NCBI GenBank assembly: GCA_032690845.1 | Contig: CM064424.1 | Span: 41,181,511 to 41,245,510, forward strand | Reading direction: 5' to 3' | Source of the DNA: Eleusine coracana subsp. coracana | Taxonomy: Eukaryota; Streptophyta; Magnoliopsida; Poales; Poaceae | DNA length: 64,000 nucleotides | Part shown: one piece after another, positions 1 through 11,097 of the stretch | Layout: every line of letters starts with the position of its first letter | Numbering within the stretch: the stretch's first letter is position 1 | Made by a program: the position numbers and the translations under genes | Notes under the pieces: generated by a model | What the model saw: the letters and a program-made list of their open reading frames with translations, nothing else | Databases searched by the model: none | Told to the model about the DNA's origin: nothing

Positions 1-266
1 TGGTGAGCATCATTCGCGTGGATTTGGCTTTCACATTGATAATTTTTATATCCTCACAACCCAAGGTTTGAGTCGAGACGCTTTGATAGGCCACATTTTT
101 CTCGTCATGGTTCTCGTCCTATGCGTTCAAATGATAATGTGCAAAGAACTGTGATGACTACTACCAGTTGTATGGTTAAGTGCTGGATTCCCAAATCTCT
201 TTTGACTAACCCAACACTGAGCCATCGTCTTTTCCTTCTCGTTCTTTGTAGGCAGTAGGTGGAGGC

Positions 267-668
267 TTGGAGAACAAATGGTTGATGGACTCCGGGTGTT
301 CGCGCCACATGACCGGAGATGCAAAGTGGTTCTCCAGCCTCACTCCCCTGAAGCGGCGGGAGTATGTGACCTTTGGAGATGACAAGAGAGGGAGAGTGAA
401 GGCAAGAGGCGCGGTAAAGGTAAATGAAAAATTCACTCTCAAAGATGTTGGTTTGGTTGAGTATCTCAAGTACAATCTCCTCTCTGTCTCTCAGCTTCTT
501 GATGTTGGTTTGGAAGTGCGCTTTAAGTCGAATGCTTCTTGTGTTCTTGATTCGAGTGGTTCCTTGGATTGTGGGATTTCTCGTATTGCTAGAGTTTTTC
601 AAGCTGATTTTGCTGGTTCTCCTAGTTCTCACAAGTGCTTGTTTGCTCAATCTTCATCTAAGCTCTAG
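267..668 (+). pseudogene. copia aspartic protease segment
   Basis: The frame opens with a WLMDSGCSRHMTG motif, the copia protease active site (D-S-G) followed by the usual SRHMTG. A LLSVSQLLD segment typical of the protease-integrase junction follows. The frame ends at a TAG (666-668) where related elements normally have a Trp codon before KWYRRLGH, so this is probably a TGG-to-TAG change within one continuous polyprotein rather than a natural terminus. Confidence 0.85.
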
Positions 669-1610
669 AAATGGTATAGGAGACTGGGTCACATGAGCTT
701 TGACTTGCTATGTCGCTTGAGTGGCCTAGGTTTGATCCGAGGATTGCCTAAGCTCAAATTTGATAAGGATTTGGTTTGTGCTCCATGTCGTCATGGGAAA
801 ATGATTGCCGCTTCTCACCCACCAATCAATTTGGTGATGACTGAAAGCCCTGGAGAGTTGCTTCATATGGACACTATTGGTCCTTCTCAGGTTCGTTCGG
901 CGGGTGGGAGGTGGTATGTTCTTGTGATTGTTGATGACTATTCTCGCTACTCTTGGGTGTACTTTCTTGAGAGCAAGGATGAAGTGTTTCATCACTTTCG
1001 GAGCTTAGCCTTGAGGTTGTTCAAGGATCTCCCTGGTGCATTACGAGCAATTCGCAGTGATAATGGCACCAAGTTCAAGAACTCCTCCTTTGATGCTTTC
1101 TATCTTGAGCATGGTATTGAGCATCAGTTTTCAGCACCTCGTGTTTCCTAGCAGAACGGTGTGGTTGAAAAAAAGAACAGAACCTTAGTGGAGATGGTCC
1201 AGACGATGCTCGATGAGCATAGGACTCTGAGGCGGTTTTGGGCTGAGGCCGTTAGCACTACTTTCTATGTTTCAAATCGGATTTTCATGCGCTCAATTCT
1301 TAATGTGACTTCTTATAAGCTGCGTTTTGGGAGAAAGCCCTCAGTTTCTCATCTGCGTGCCTTTGGTTGCAAGTGCTTTATTCTCAAGCGTGGCAATCTT
1401 GATAAGTTTGAGTCAAGGTCTTCTGATGGAATCTTTCTTGGTTACTCTCTTCATGGTCATTCCTACAGAGTTTTGAATTTGGAGACTAACACCATCGTAG
1501 AATCCTACAATGTAACCTTTGATGAATCAAACTCTTGTGCAAGGAATGTGATTCAGACTGCAGGTGACAAGGAGATGAAGGAGATCATCTTTGTAGAAGA
1601 AGACCTATAG
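669..1610 (+). pseudogene. copia integrase (GAG_pre-integrase plus DDE core)
   Basis: After the stop at 666-668 the same frame gives the zinc-binding pre-integrase (RRLGHMSFDLL, then CAPC). The catalytic core follows, with D in HMDTIGP, D in RSDNGTKF and E in QNGVVEKKNRT, so all three DDE residues are present. A TAG at 1149-1151 interrupts just before QNGVVE. The usual codon there is CAG, so C-to-T is likely. The frame ends at 1610 in the acidic hinge before reverse transcriptase. Confidence 0.85.
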
Positions 1611-2513
1611 GGCTTTGATGATGATGATGATGATGATGATTCACTTCATCTCTCATCCGAGCTTGTTCCTCTGCTACCACTACTCCAGCAGAGGGTCCAA
1701 AAGCTTCTACATCGACTTTAGTGGCTGTTGAGCAAGCTCCAGCTGTGGTTGAGGGGGAGGTACACTCTGAGAGAGAGGCTCCTCACCACATTCAGCGTCA
1801 ACGCCCACCCCAACAGATGATCGGTATTCTCTATAAGAGGACTACAAGGTCAAGGTCTGCACATCTTGCTTGCTTTACCAATTCTCTCTTTGTTGCAATC
1901 TTTGCACCCCGAGATGTTGGACACGCACTATCTGATGAACATCGGGTTAATGCCATGCGTGAGGAGTTGGAAAACTTTGAGAGAAACAAAGTCTAGACTC
2001 TTGTAGAGCCTCCCAAAAATGTCAATGTCTTAGGAACCAAGTGGGTGTTCAAAAACAAACATGGGGAGGATGGTGAGGTTGTGAAACAAGGCTAGGCTAG
2101 TTGCTCAAGGTTTTAGCCAAGTGGAGGGCTTAGATTATGGTGAAACCTTTGCTCCTGTTGCTCGCATAGAAGTCATTAGGATCTTGCTTGCATTTGCTGC
2201 CTCCAAGGGCATTAGACTTTATCAAATGGATGTCAAGAGTGCTTTCCTAAATGGATTCATAGAGGAAGAAGTGTATATGAGGCAACCTCCTAGCTTTGAG
2301 CATCACAAATACCCAAACCATGTGTACAAGCTTCAAAAGGCTTTGTACGGGCTAAAGCAAGCACCTAGGGCATGGTATGCTAGGCTTAAGATCTTCTTGC
2401 TAGAGAGTGGGTATGTCATGGGGTGCTTGTTCACTCTAAAGCATGGCAATGACTTTCTAATGGTTCAGATTTACGTGGATGATATCATCTTTGGTGGTTC
2501 CTCTTATGCTCTT
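1611..2513 (+). pseudogene. copia hinge and 5' half of reverse transcriptase
   Basis: The hinge is low-complexity and acidic. RT begins near 1890 and is interrupted by a TAG at 1994-1996 (a Trp is expected before TLVEPP) and by a small frameshift near 2085 in the VFKNK to ARLVAQGF stretch. From 2121 the frame is clean and shows DYGETFAPVARIE, MDVKSAFLNG, LYGLKQAPRAWY and YVDDIIFGG. The domain is cut shortly after the YVDD box by the gypsy LTR, so the thumb and RNase H are missing. Confidence 0.9.
1617..1640 (+). repeat. (GAT)8 microsatellite
   Basis: Eight perfect GAT units lie in the copia hinge and encode part of an Asp-rich tract. Confidence 0.95.
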
Positions 2514-5500
2514 TGTGGCTCCCCTTCACGAAGGATCGAGGTCCCGACGGTGCTGATAATGCAGATACTTGATAATACAACATCGGTTCGAATTTAAGTT
2601 GAATATTACATGAATACGATGGTTCAGAGTGCAGTGGAATATTACAAGTTCATGAATGTTTTGAAAACAGCGGAAGCAAGTATGATAAGACTACGGGCTC
2701 GACGATACAACATAGTAATGATTCATGCCTGAAGAACCATCACTCTAGCAACACACAACATCACTGCGGCGGCAAGTTGGACTCCCAGTGGGCAGTCCAA
2801 CCCTCAGGGACTTGCATGTCCCAGGGCAGCACATCTACAGGCAACTCTATTTCATCATTACCTAAAAACAACAATGGCACAAAGCCTGAGTACTAATTAG
2901 TCAGCAAGACTTACCCGTTGGACACCTAAACATGCACAGGCTCTAATAGGTGGCTTGTTTGAAAGGACTCACGCTAAGCAGCCTATCAGTTCTATCAAGT
3001 TTTAATTGCCAATTTAATGGGTTGAACTAAAATGTAACTTTAGTGGCAACAATAAGATAATAGAAAACACACAGAGTAAGTACAACAAAAGAGTAGCAAT
3101 AATCATAATCAACAATAAACATCATAATCAATTTCCAAGTATCAAGTGCAACTACGTGATTGGCGCGGTGACCAAGCGGTACTCATTACTGCGAGGGACA
3201 ACAATTGCAATCGATTTACACCAGCTGGGAAAACCCGAAATGCACGACACATACACACCAATTAAGGTCATATATGGCAACCTTTCGCAAGAAAAGCACC
3301 TACACCTCAGCCCGGGTGTGGTGACGTCGAGTGGGCATGCCGTTCTGCCAACACTACTTCATGGTCTGAACCGCCCACTCCAGCAGTAGGAGGGTCAATG
3401 ACCAACGCACCTTAACTGTCCTCAGTGCAAGAGACCTTTAATGCTACATCGGTTTACTAGTGCCCATAGGCTAGCATGCATTCGGTTCAATACTTGATCA
3501 AGGGGCCGACCATGGACGGGTCCTAGGTTCGACAAGGCAGGGCTACCACAGTCAACAACCATGTGTTGCTGCCAACCTACACATGCTTAATCCCTGCCCG
3601 GTCATAATATCAAAATAACTTTCTTTTATTAGTTCCCGTTCCAGTGGTCAAGTTCACTCCTTAGTAATAATGGTATCTAACAAGACTAGCAACTACTAAG
3701 CATAGCATAACAGTACCAATTCTACCAAGTTCTAAGACAGTAACATAGGTCATTTTGGGTATTATGCAAATAGGTTTCAATCAACTCCTATGATCTAATG
3801 CAACAATAAGTATAGACACTAGTATTATTGTAACTAGCAAAATTTGTAAATAGGCGAATGTAAACTAGAGCTTGCCTGGATCGACACTAGTGTTAGCAGC
3901 TTGAATCTCTTATTTCTGAGACTCAGTGTCCTTCTGATGATCCTCTTCAGGCTCCTGGTTGTCGTTACCTATATGATGACAAAGGTGTTAACGGTATTGT
4001 CCTAACACCGTTATATGCAATGATATGATACATGCAAGCACATCGTGTTTTGATGTCAAATAAATTATTATTATGTTCTCGAAGCCATATGCTTCAGAGA
4101 AGAGCAGTTGTTATTCAAATTGTTAAGTATATTTATTCTCTATGCAATTAAACAAAGTAGATGAGTGATATGAGCAATTCAATTGATTAGTAAAACAAAT
4201 TTGTGTTTCTGGACATGTGTGATTTACTGGGAACACAGGATTATATGAGTAATTTTTAGGCCAAGTGGCATGGGCAGATAATTTATAGAATAATTACTAG
4301 AATTAATTTAAGCACAAACCCTAAATAATCTCTAGAGCATAAAATAAGTCATATTTTTACCAACCAAAATTTAGGGTGGCAACTATTCATGTGTTTACTT
4401 AGCATGCCAAAAATTAGGAGTTAATTCCATTCCTAGAATTTCTGGTGAATTAATTGGTGTTTGGACAATTAAATGTGTTAGCAAAAATAAATGTACAGAG
4501 ACAGTTATTTGTCATTCTACTAAAATAAAGCACTTCAGATGAACCTAACAAAATTTATTTGGGCCTCAGTGGGTCTGAATTCGATTTACTATGATTTTTC
4601 AAAGGTTTAAGCATTTTTTTGGGTTTATCAATTATCTGCACAGCCACGTCAGCAGCCACATCGGCGACACATCGACGCCACGTCGGATGCCAGTAGGCGC
4701 CAGTGTGCGCGGGGGTCTGCAGCACCGGGGCTTCGCTGGAGCGTGGTCAAAGTCGACGTTGGCGGATGCGCGCGAGGAAAGCTCGCCGCAGGACCATGCG
4801 CATGACACGCATGTCGAGGTAGACACATCTAGGGGTGTGGCGAGGACGGAGGCTCACCGGGACGGGTCAGCGATGAGAGGCGGCGGAAAATGAAATTCGG
4901 CAAGGTCGCGGAAGCGGTACAGGGCACCAACTCGGTCGCTGTCGACTCGTAGAGCTTCAGTGGTTGAAGGCGAACGACAGTGTTGATGATGTCGTCGAGG
5001 AAACAGGCCAGAGCTGGGAGCTCGTCGACGAGGTGGCTCAATCGGGGCAGAGCAGAGAAGATGGCCGGGGAAGAATTGAGTTTGCCGGCGATCTCGTGCA
5101 AGAAAAACAGAGGAAATGGGTCAGACGTGTTCGACGGGGAGTTGCGCACGAAGGAGAAGAGAAAAGAGGAAGGGTGGCTCACCAAAGGCCGCGAATTTGA
5201 GGCAGTGGCGGAGGGGGTCGCCGAAGGGGTTCACCTCGGTTTTCCTTTCGATTCAACCAATGCACGAGGGAAATCGGCCAAGCAGGGGCATGGGAAGATG
5301 TAAGAGGGTGAGGCGCGCGTGATGGGGTTTTGCTCGCGTGGGGGAAAGCAGTGAAACGGCAACGGCTGAGCTCGAGCTTCGGCTCTGCAAAACAATGGCA
5401 GAATGGGGGAAGGAGAGGGGAAATGGGAGAGAGCAGAAAGCGCGAGCGAGAGCGAGATCGCTTGTGAGCTCGCGGTGCGGTTTGAGGTTGCGCAGGGGGC

Positions 5501-5555
5501 TGGGGTGGTTGGGGAAGTGAGAGCGGTGAGGGGAGAAGGAATTGAAGGGCGGTCT

Positions 5556-6289
5556 TGATCAGGACAACACCATGCTGGATACGCGCATATCATGGCCTTC
5601 CCCAAGTTACAAGTCATCACCAACTCGGTCGCCGCATTCGTCTCGGATTCAGCCGACACCCCTTCACGGTTTTGATGATATCTCCCACATCCGACGTCCA
5701 AATGAGGCACGACGATGCCGTCATTTTGTTTCTGGTCCTAGCTCCAGAAGGGTCATGAGTCATAATATGTGACCATGACAAGGTGTTGTGCCACCTATTT
5801 TGGGCCAACTTGGCCTTGTATCGTGTCGGACCTTAAGCCCATGTTGTGGGTGCCCCCCTGGTCGCCCCAACCCTAGGACGTCCCTGGTTCCTACATAAAC
5901 TCAGTAGCTGGCGTCTTTTAGTTTCAGGTTTTGTTTAGTTTAGTTTTCCAGAGAGAAACTTGATCGAATTATTGTAACTGTGGTGACAAGTCCTTTTACA
6001 GTAATCTAGGGCCCCTGTTCTTGTTCTACACCACTGTGGCAATTAGTCCTTTTGTGTTCAGAGCTTGAACCTTTTCTTGTGATTCGCTTCATCCATATTT
6101 GCAATTTCAGATTGCGTGTTTATCCTCTCTTGCTTGTGTTCTCGATTTCGCTTACAGGAACAATCAAGTTGTGCTTGGTGTAACGATTGCAGGGTTGGAT
6201 CATGTCTGATTTAAGTCGGGTCGTCGTCACCGAGTTCCCCAAATTCGAGTTTATCCCCTTACCTCTCGGAAGATCGGGCCATATCTACA
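5556..6289 (+). repeat. 5' LTR of nested gypsy derivative
   Basis: About 734 bp, from TGATCAGGAC to ATATCTACA just before the primer binding site. It aligns along its length to 9327-10049 with few differences, which indicates a relatively recent insertion compared with the host element. Confidence 0.82.
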
Positions 6290-6294
6290 TCAAG

Positions 6295-6306
6295 TGGTAT
6301 TAGATT
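6295..6306 (+). other. Primer binding site of nested element
   Basis: TGGTATTAGATT lies five bases after the 5' LTR. It matches the tRNA-iMet-type site TGGTATCAGAGC with changes in the second half. Confidence 0.7.
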
Positions 6307-7412
6307 CCTAGGTTCCCCGTGAGGTATTATCGTGTTCTTCCCTTTAGATTTGTTTGTGTTCATCACCTTTTATCCATGAAAAAAGCCTACAAAAAGAATT
6401 TCCCCACCATCCCAGACATTGTTTAGCCTTTGCATAATTTAATTTCAGAGTCCGTAGTGTTGAGTTTGTGTCCTAGTCGAGTTCAGTTGCTGGTTTGAAT
6501 TTGTGTTTTGATTCGGTTTGTGTTTTGATCTCCGCTGCACACCACCATCACCATTGTGTTTTCTATTGGATTCACCATCGTGTCGCCCACCCACCATACC
6601 CACAATCCGTTACCAACAAAAAAACCCTACCCGATTCTGTTCCCCCCCCCCCCCTCACCCCTCAAACCCTATCTTGACATACCTTTGGTAAAACATGCAT
6701 AACTTTTCGCTCGTTGCTCCGATTGGGCTGAAATTTTTACAGCAGATTCTTGACTCAAAGTTGAGGTGACCCACACTCGGTTCCACCCTATGTGCCCTCA
6801 TCGAAAAATTCAAAACAAATCGGGAAAAAATAGAAAAAAATTGTGAAGTCAAAAATAGCGCTTTCTGTGAAACTTTGTGATTTTGCCTACCCTTTGTTTT
6901 CCCTCTGTTTGAGTTGAAACTTCTTGTGGTTCCTTCCTTTGTGTTCCTCTATCACATAAAAATAGTGGAAAATCATACAAAAAAATCAAGATTTTGATTT
7001 GCACCCCCCCCCCCCCCCGCCCCTGAAAATTCTACGTCTGTGAAGTCTGTTTTGATCCTTGCTGCCTTTGCCATTGTTCTTTGCTATTGTTCTTGCTGTC
7101 ACAACTATTTTTGAACATGATTCTTTTGCCAGCAATTAGGACACTGCTTTGGACATTTATTCAGTGCTACTATCTGTTATTGAATTGTGTTCCATTGACA
7201 TACATATTAGCCTTCCAAGCTATACATATTGCAGCACAGGTTTCTTCCTTGCAACTATTACACCCAAGCTCAACTACATATTGTGTCAACCTGTTTGGCT
7301 TTGGTAAGAACACCCTCTGCTTCTAGTATTGTTTTCCACTTTCTACACCCTCTGCTGCCTGCTAGTTGATAGGGCTAATCTTTTAGTTTAGTCTTGTCTT
7401 TTGCTTTTAACC
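6307..7412 (+). other. Untranslated leader of nested element
   Basis: About 1.1 kb between the primer site and gag. It is T-rich with two poly-C runs (about 6642-6654 and 7004-7018) and has no convincing ORF. I see nothing else in it. Confidence 0.6.
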
Positions 7413-8384
7413 ATGTCAGAGAAAGGGAAAGGGACACCTGGAGAGTTGGAGTCCCCTACAGACTTCAATGATTGCATGTCCAAGGCCGAGCTCACGAAGA
7501 TTCTTACAGACCAGCGTACATTCATGGAAACGAAGTTTGCCGAGTTGATGGGTCACATCAACACTATTGCCCACCGCATTGAGGTTGTTGAACGATGACC
7601 TCCACCTCAATGAGCTACTGATGATGATGATTTGACTGTGATGCAGACCATGTTCGCCATAATTGATACGGTATAGGAGGTAATAAACATACCACCTTTT
7701 GCTGGTAGTGCTGATCTCAAAGCATACTTAGATTGGGAACTTGCTGTTGAACAGAAATTTAATTCTCATTTAGTTCCTGCTGAGCATAGAGTTAGACTTG
7801 CTACTAGTGAGTTTACATGTTTTACTCTCTTTTGGTGGAATGATCTTTACAATACTAATGCTGCTATACCTGCCACTTGGCCTGTTTTGAAATAACGCAT
7901 GAAATCTCGTTTTGTTCCTCCTTATTACCAATGTGATTTACATTTGCAATTACAATCTTTAACACAAGGTAGTAAAATAGTAGAGAAATATTATCAGGAA
8001 TTGCTTATTGGTTTAGCACATTGTGATATACATGAAAGATGATGTTGAAACTAGTGCTAGATTTTTTGGTGGTTTGAACCGTGATATCCAGAATATTGTT
8101 GACTATAAAGAGTGGAATAGGTTCAGCCAATTGTATCATATTGCTCTTAAAGTTGAACGAGAAGTACAGGGATGCCTTCCACAAAAATCTTGCAGGTCCA
8201 TCACTGAGCAATCTCTCCAGCAACGCACTGGAGTAGAGAACTTGAAGAGTCATGTTGCTAAGCCACCAGCAACAACTCTTCCACTTGCGCCTACTTCTAC
8301 AGCGCAATCGTCTAGTGTGCAGCACCAACACTAGAAGAAGGTTACTACTTCCGGTACTAGGAGTGGCTCCTCCACCACCATTAT
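7413..8384 (+). pseudogene. gag of nested gypsy derivative
   Basis: The likely start is the ATG at 7413 (MSEKGKG). Downstream frames give a capsid-like stretch (FAGSADLKAYLDWE, then WPVLK and RMKSRFVPPYY) typical of gypsy Retrotrans_gag domains. The frame is broken by stops after 7598, near 7672 and 7894, and by a frameshift near 8040. From 8023 it reads cleanly until a single TAG at 8332-8334, after which the same frame continues into the zinc knuckle. Confidence 0.8.
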
Positions 8385-9326
8385 TTGCCACCGCTGCAAG
8401 GGCATGGGACATGTCATGAAGGATTGCCCTAGTCGTCGTGCTTTCATCACTACTGCTATTGGGTATGAAAGTTGTAGTGATGTTGAAGATGAATTTGCTC
8501 GTATGCCTAACCTTGTTGCAGATTCGACGGAGGAGCCGGAGGCTACCGCCATTGATTCCATTGCTGCCACCGCGGGATTTCCTAGTCTCATTGTACAACG
8601 TGTGTTGACCACTCAGGTGGGACAAGAGGAAGAACAACAACGCAACAATTTATTCTGCATGTACCTTATTATTGCGGACCGCCATGTTCTCACCATCATT
8701 GATACTGGGAGCTGTAACAACTTGGTAAGTTCTGATTTGGTAAGCAAACTTGGCTTGACCACGCATGCACTACATCAGCCCTACCACATCAAATGGTTCA
8801 ACCATAGTGGTACGGCACAGGTAACTCGATCAGCACGCATACACTTTTTAGTAGGTTCTTATCAAGACTCTGCTGATTTTCATGTTGTACCTATGCAAGC
8901 ATGTTCGCTTTTATTAGGCCATCCATGGGAATATGATACGGATGCTGCCCACCATGGTAGAACTAATACATATACATTCATGCATAAGGACAGGAATATT
9001 ACTTTGCATCCATTATTGCCTGCTGATATTAGAAATCATTTTAAACTGTTTGCTGAAAATACTGAGAATAAACATGATAACAAACAACTTTCTGATGTTA
9101 AACATAAGGCTATTCAGTTAAAGGGAGGTTCTTTTCTTTCTATGACATCTACTGTTGCTGAACTTTGTGATAATCATGATGCACCTTGCTATACTATGCT
9201 TTGTCATGATATATCTTCTATCGATGATCATGTATCTTGTACTTTGAATTCTGCTAGTAGTAACCTTTTGCAGGAGATAGATGATGAGATGGAGTCAAGG
9301 GCGACTCCAATTCAAGAAGGGGAGGA
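8385..9326 (+). pseudogene. CCHC zinc knuckle and aspartic protease fused to the polyprotein tail
   Basis: The frame shows an intact knuckle CHRCKGMGHVMKDC (C-x2-C-x4-H-x4-C), then about 100 residues later a protease active site, IIDTGSCNNLVSS, followed by DFHVVPMQACSLLLGHPWE. After protease it jumps to a short tail resembling SRATPIQEGEDDEDI, which looks like the extreme C-terminus of a gypsy polyprotein. It then reads through the purine tract into the 3' LTR, with the stop near 9510. RT, RNase H and integrase are missing as one block, consistent with a single internal deletion. Confidence 0.82.
9315..9326 (+). other. Polypurine tract of nested element
   Basis: AGAAGGGGAGGA lies immediately before the 3' LTR start (TGATGAGGAC) at 9327. 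Confidence 0.8.
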
Positions 9327-10049
9327 TGATGAGGACATCACCATGCTGGATACGCGCATATCATGGCCTTCCCCAAGTTACAAGTCATCACCAACTCGGT
9401 CGCCGCATTCGTCTCGGATTCAGCCGACACCCCTTCACGGTTTTGATGATATCTCCCATATCCGATGTCCAAACGAGACGTTCTTTGATGCGTTGGAAAG
9501 GGGACGATGACGCCGTTGTTTTGTTTCTGGTCCTAGCTCCAGAAGGGTCGTGAGTCATAATATGTGACCATGACAAGGTGTTGCGCCACCTATTTTGGGC
9601 CAACTTGGCCATGTATCGTGTCGGGCCTTAAGCCCATGTTGTGGGCGCCCCCCTGGTCGCCCCCAACCCTAGGACGTCCCGGTTCCTACATAAACTCAGT
9701 AGTCGTTGTCTTTTAGTTTTGGGTTTTGTTTAGTTCAGTTTTCAAGAGAGAAACTTGATCGAATTATTGTAACTGTGGCGACAAGTCCTTTTGCAGTAAT
9801 CCAGGGCCCCTGTTCTTGTTCTACACCATTGTGGCGATTAGTCCTTTTGTGTTTAGAGATTGAACCTTTTCTTGTGATTCGCTTCATCCATATTTGCAAT
9901 TTCAGATTGCGTGTTTATCCTCTCTTGCTTGTGTTCTCGATTTCGCTTGCAGGAACAATCAAGTTGTGCTTGGTGTAACGGTTGCAGGGTCAGATCGTGT
10001 CTGATTCAAGCCGGGTCGTCATCGCCAAGTTCCCCAAATTCGAGTTTAT
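9327..10049 (+). repeat. 3' LTR of nested gypsy derivative, 3' end missing
   Basis: Homologous to 5556-6254. It ends at GAGTTTAT, about 35 bases short of the 5' LTR's end, and passes directly into GC-rich gypsy LTR sequence. Confidence 0.82.
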
Positions 10050-10705
10050 GGCTTGCTGTGAGGAGAAGAGGGGGACGTTGGGTGAGCTCGCGGCGGAGAG
10101 CAGAGGGGCAGAGGCAGAGAGCAGGCGTGCTGTAGCTCGCGAGGTCCCGAGGCTGGGAGTGAAGGAGGCTCGGGCGGTGTGCCGGCGTCGGCAGGGAGAT
10201 TCTGCGCCAGTGAGGAGGAAGAAAAGATGATTTTGTACTGCACCCCTTCTAGAATTTGATTTCTTACACATAGGTCCCTGGCCAGTGTAAATTCAAAATA
10301 AAATAGCTAGAAAATTCCAAAAATAGCCAAAATTGGTGGACTGACTATTAAATGGTGGAGAATACTCTGCTGAAGTTTATTTGTGATTTTCTCATAAGTA
10401 TTTTTAGAATTTAATAAATGCATTAATTAGTTACTTAAGCATTAATTAATTAATTATGGGTCTTGCTAAACAGATAATATTCCCAATAAATTCATAATAT
10501 TCTATTTTATTATTACCAAACTGTTGATGAATTCATTTGGCATGAGTTGTATTTAAATTTTAAGTTGCTTCAATAACTTGGTTGTAGGGTTTTTATTTGC
10601 CTAGAATTAAATCAATGGATGGGCTCTTATAATTTCATGTTATATTGATCATGATTTATGCTCTTCATGTTTGTTAATTAGAAGTGGGACACCTGGGGTG
10701 TCACA

Positions 10706-10740
10706 GCCCTCCCTCCTTAAAGAAATCTCGTCCCGAGATT
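10706..10740 (-). other. Polypurine tract and adjoining palindrome of the large gypsy element
   Basis: On the - strand, AAGGAGGGAGGGC abuts the 3' LTR. Just upstream is AATCTCGTCCCGAGATT (10724-10740), a 7-bp inverted repeat with a 3-bp centre. The same 17-mer occurs at 46987-47003 in an equivalent position beside another gypsy LTR. Confidence 0.75.
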
Positions 10741-10779
10741 ATGAACATGGCAAACAAGAAGGAAGTACGGTGATCAAAA

Positions 10780-11097
10780 CATACCTACGTATGATGACCA
10801 AAATTTCGGGTAATGTGTACTCAGAAATTCTTCAGATTCCCAAGTGTTCTTTTACGGGCTGTGCGCTCTTTCTCGTCGAGGATCCTTATCGGTTGTTCAG
10901 AGTATGTGAGATCGGGTTGGAGTTGGTCATACTCCTCCAAGGCTTTGTCAATGGGTGGTTTGAGACACCGCTTCAAATGGTGACATTTTTAGACTCTCTT
11001 GGTAACTATTGTTGTATGAGAATTCCGCATAAGGCAAATACTCATCCCAATTGCCACCATGTGTTAAAACACATGCTCTAAGCATATCCTCCAAAAT
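10780..11097 (-). pseudogene. Integrase C-terminus and chromodomain remnant
   Basis: Downstream of the integrase core the - strand reads ILEDMLRACVLTHGGNWDEY and then FSYNNSYQ, ending near SPFEAV. It then jumps to a segment (LQPDLTYSEQPIRILDEKER) normally found just before the chromodomain. A further short gap joins this to TWESEEFLSTHYPKF, a chromodomain-like C-terminus. The integrase C-terminal domain (an inferred 200 or more codons) and the middle of the chromodomain are therefore deleted. Assignment is from recalled family motifs. Confidence 0.65.

Larger units (their letters stand above)
1..2513 (+). mobile_element. Truncated Ty1/copia retrotransposon (SIRE/Maximus-like), internal pol region
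   Basis: Translation on the + strand gives, in copia order, gag tail, aspartic protease, integrase zinc finger and DDE core, then reverse transcriptase. The left end lies outside the window. The right end stops abruptly just after the YVDD box, where the gypsy LTR begins at 2514. No LTR of this element is visible. Bases 1-266 read as a degraded gag C-terminus/spacer, including a WIPKSLLTNP-like segment seen in grass SIRE-type elements. Several in-frame stops show it is inactive. The lineage is my inference from motif similarity. Confidence 0.9.
5556..10049 (+). mobile_element. Nested non-autonomous gypsy derivative (gag-protease only)
   Basis: Two direct repeats starting TGATSAGGACA (5556 and 9327) flank a gag-protease reading frame. 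A primer binding site follows the first repeat and a polypurine tract (9315-9326) precedes the second. There is no RT, RNase H or integrase coding sequence between protease and 3' LTR. The 3' LTR lacks about its last 35 bases and runs straight into host LTR sequence, so no target duplication can be scored. The host LTR's GC-rich sequence continues on both sides. Confidence 0.85.
2514..10705 (-). repeat. 3' LTR of gypsy element, split by a nested insertion
   Basis: Homology to the right LTR is obvious from 2514 (the first 200 bases nearly match 18593 onward) and again at 3170-3640. Taking out the nested element at 5556-10049 leaves an LTR of about 3.7 kb. The segment 4640-5555 is a GC-rich island that resumes at 10050. 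The frames open in the GC-rich part are not conserved between the two LTR copies and are not annotated as genes. The inner edge at 10705 is followed by the purine tract. Confidence 0.88.

Noticed and set aside
4591..5520. Several overlapping ORFs on both strands in a GC-rich stretch
   Set aside because: They lie inside the gypsy LTR. The homologous part of the other LTR (23580-24710) does not keep the same frames, and no domain is visible.
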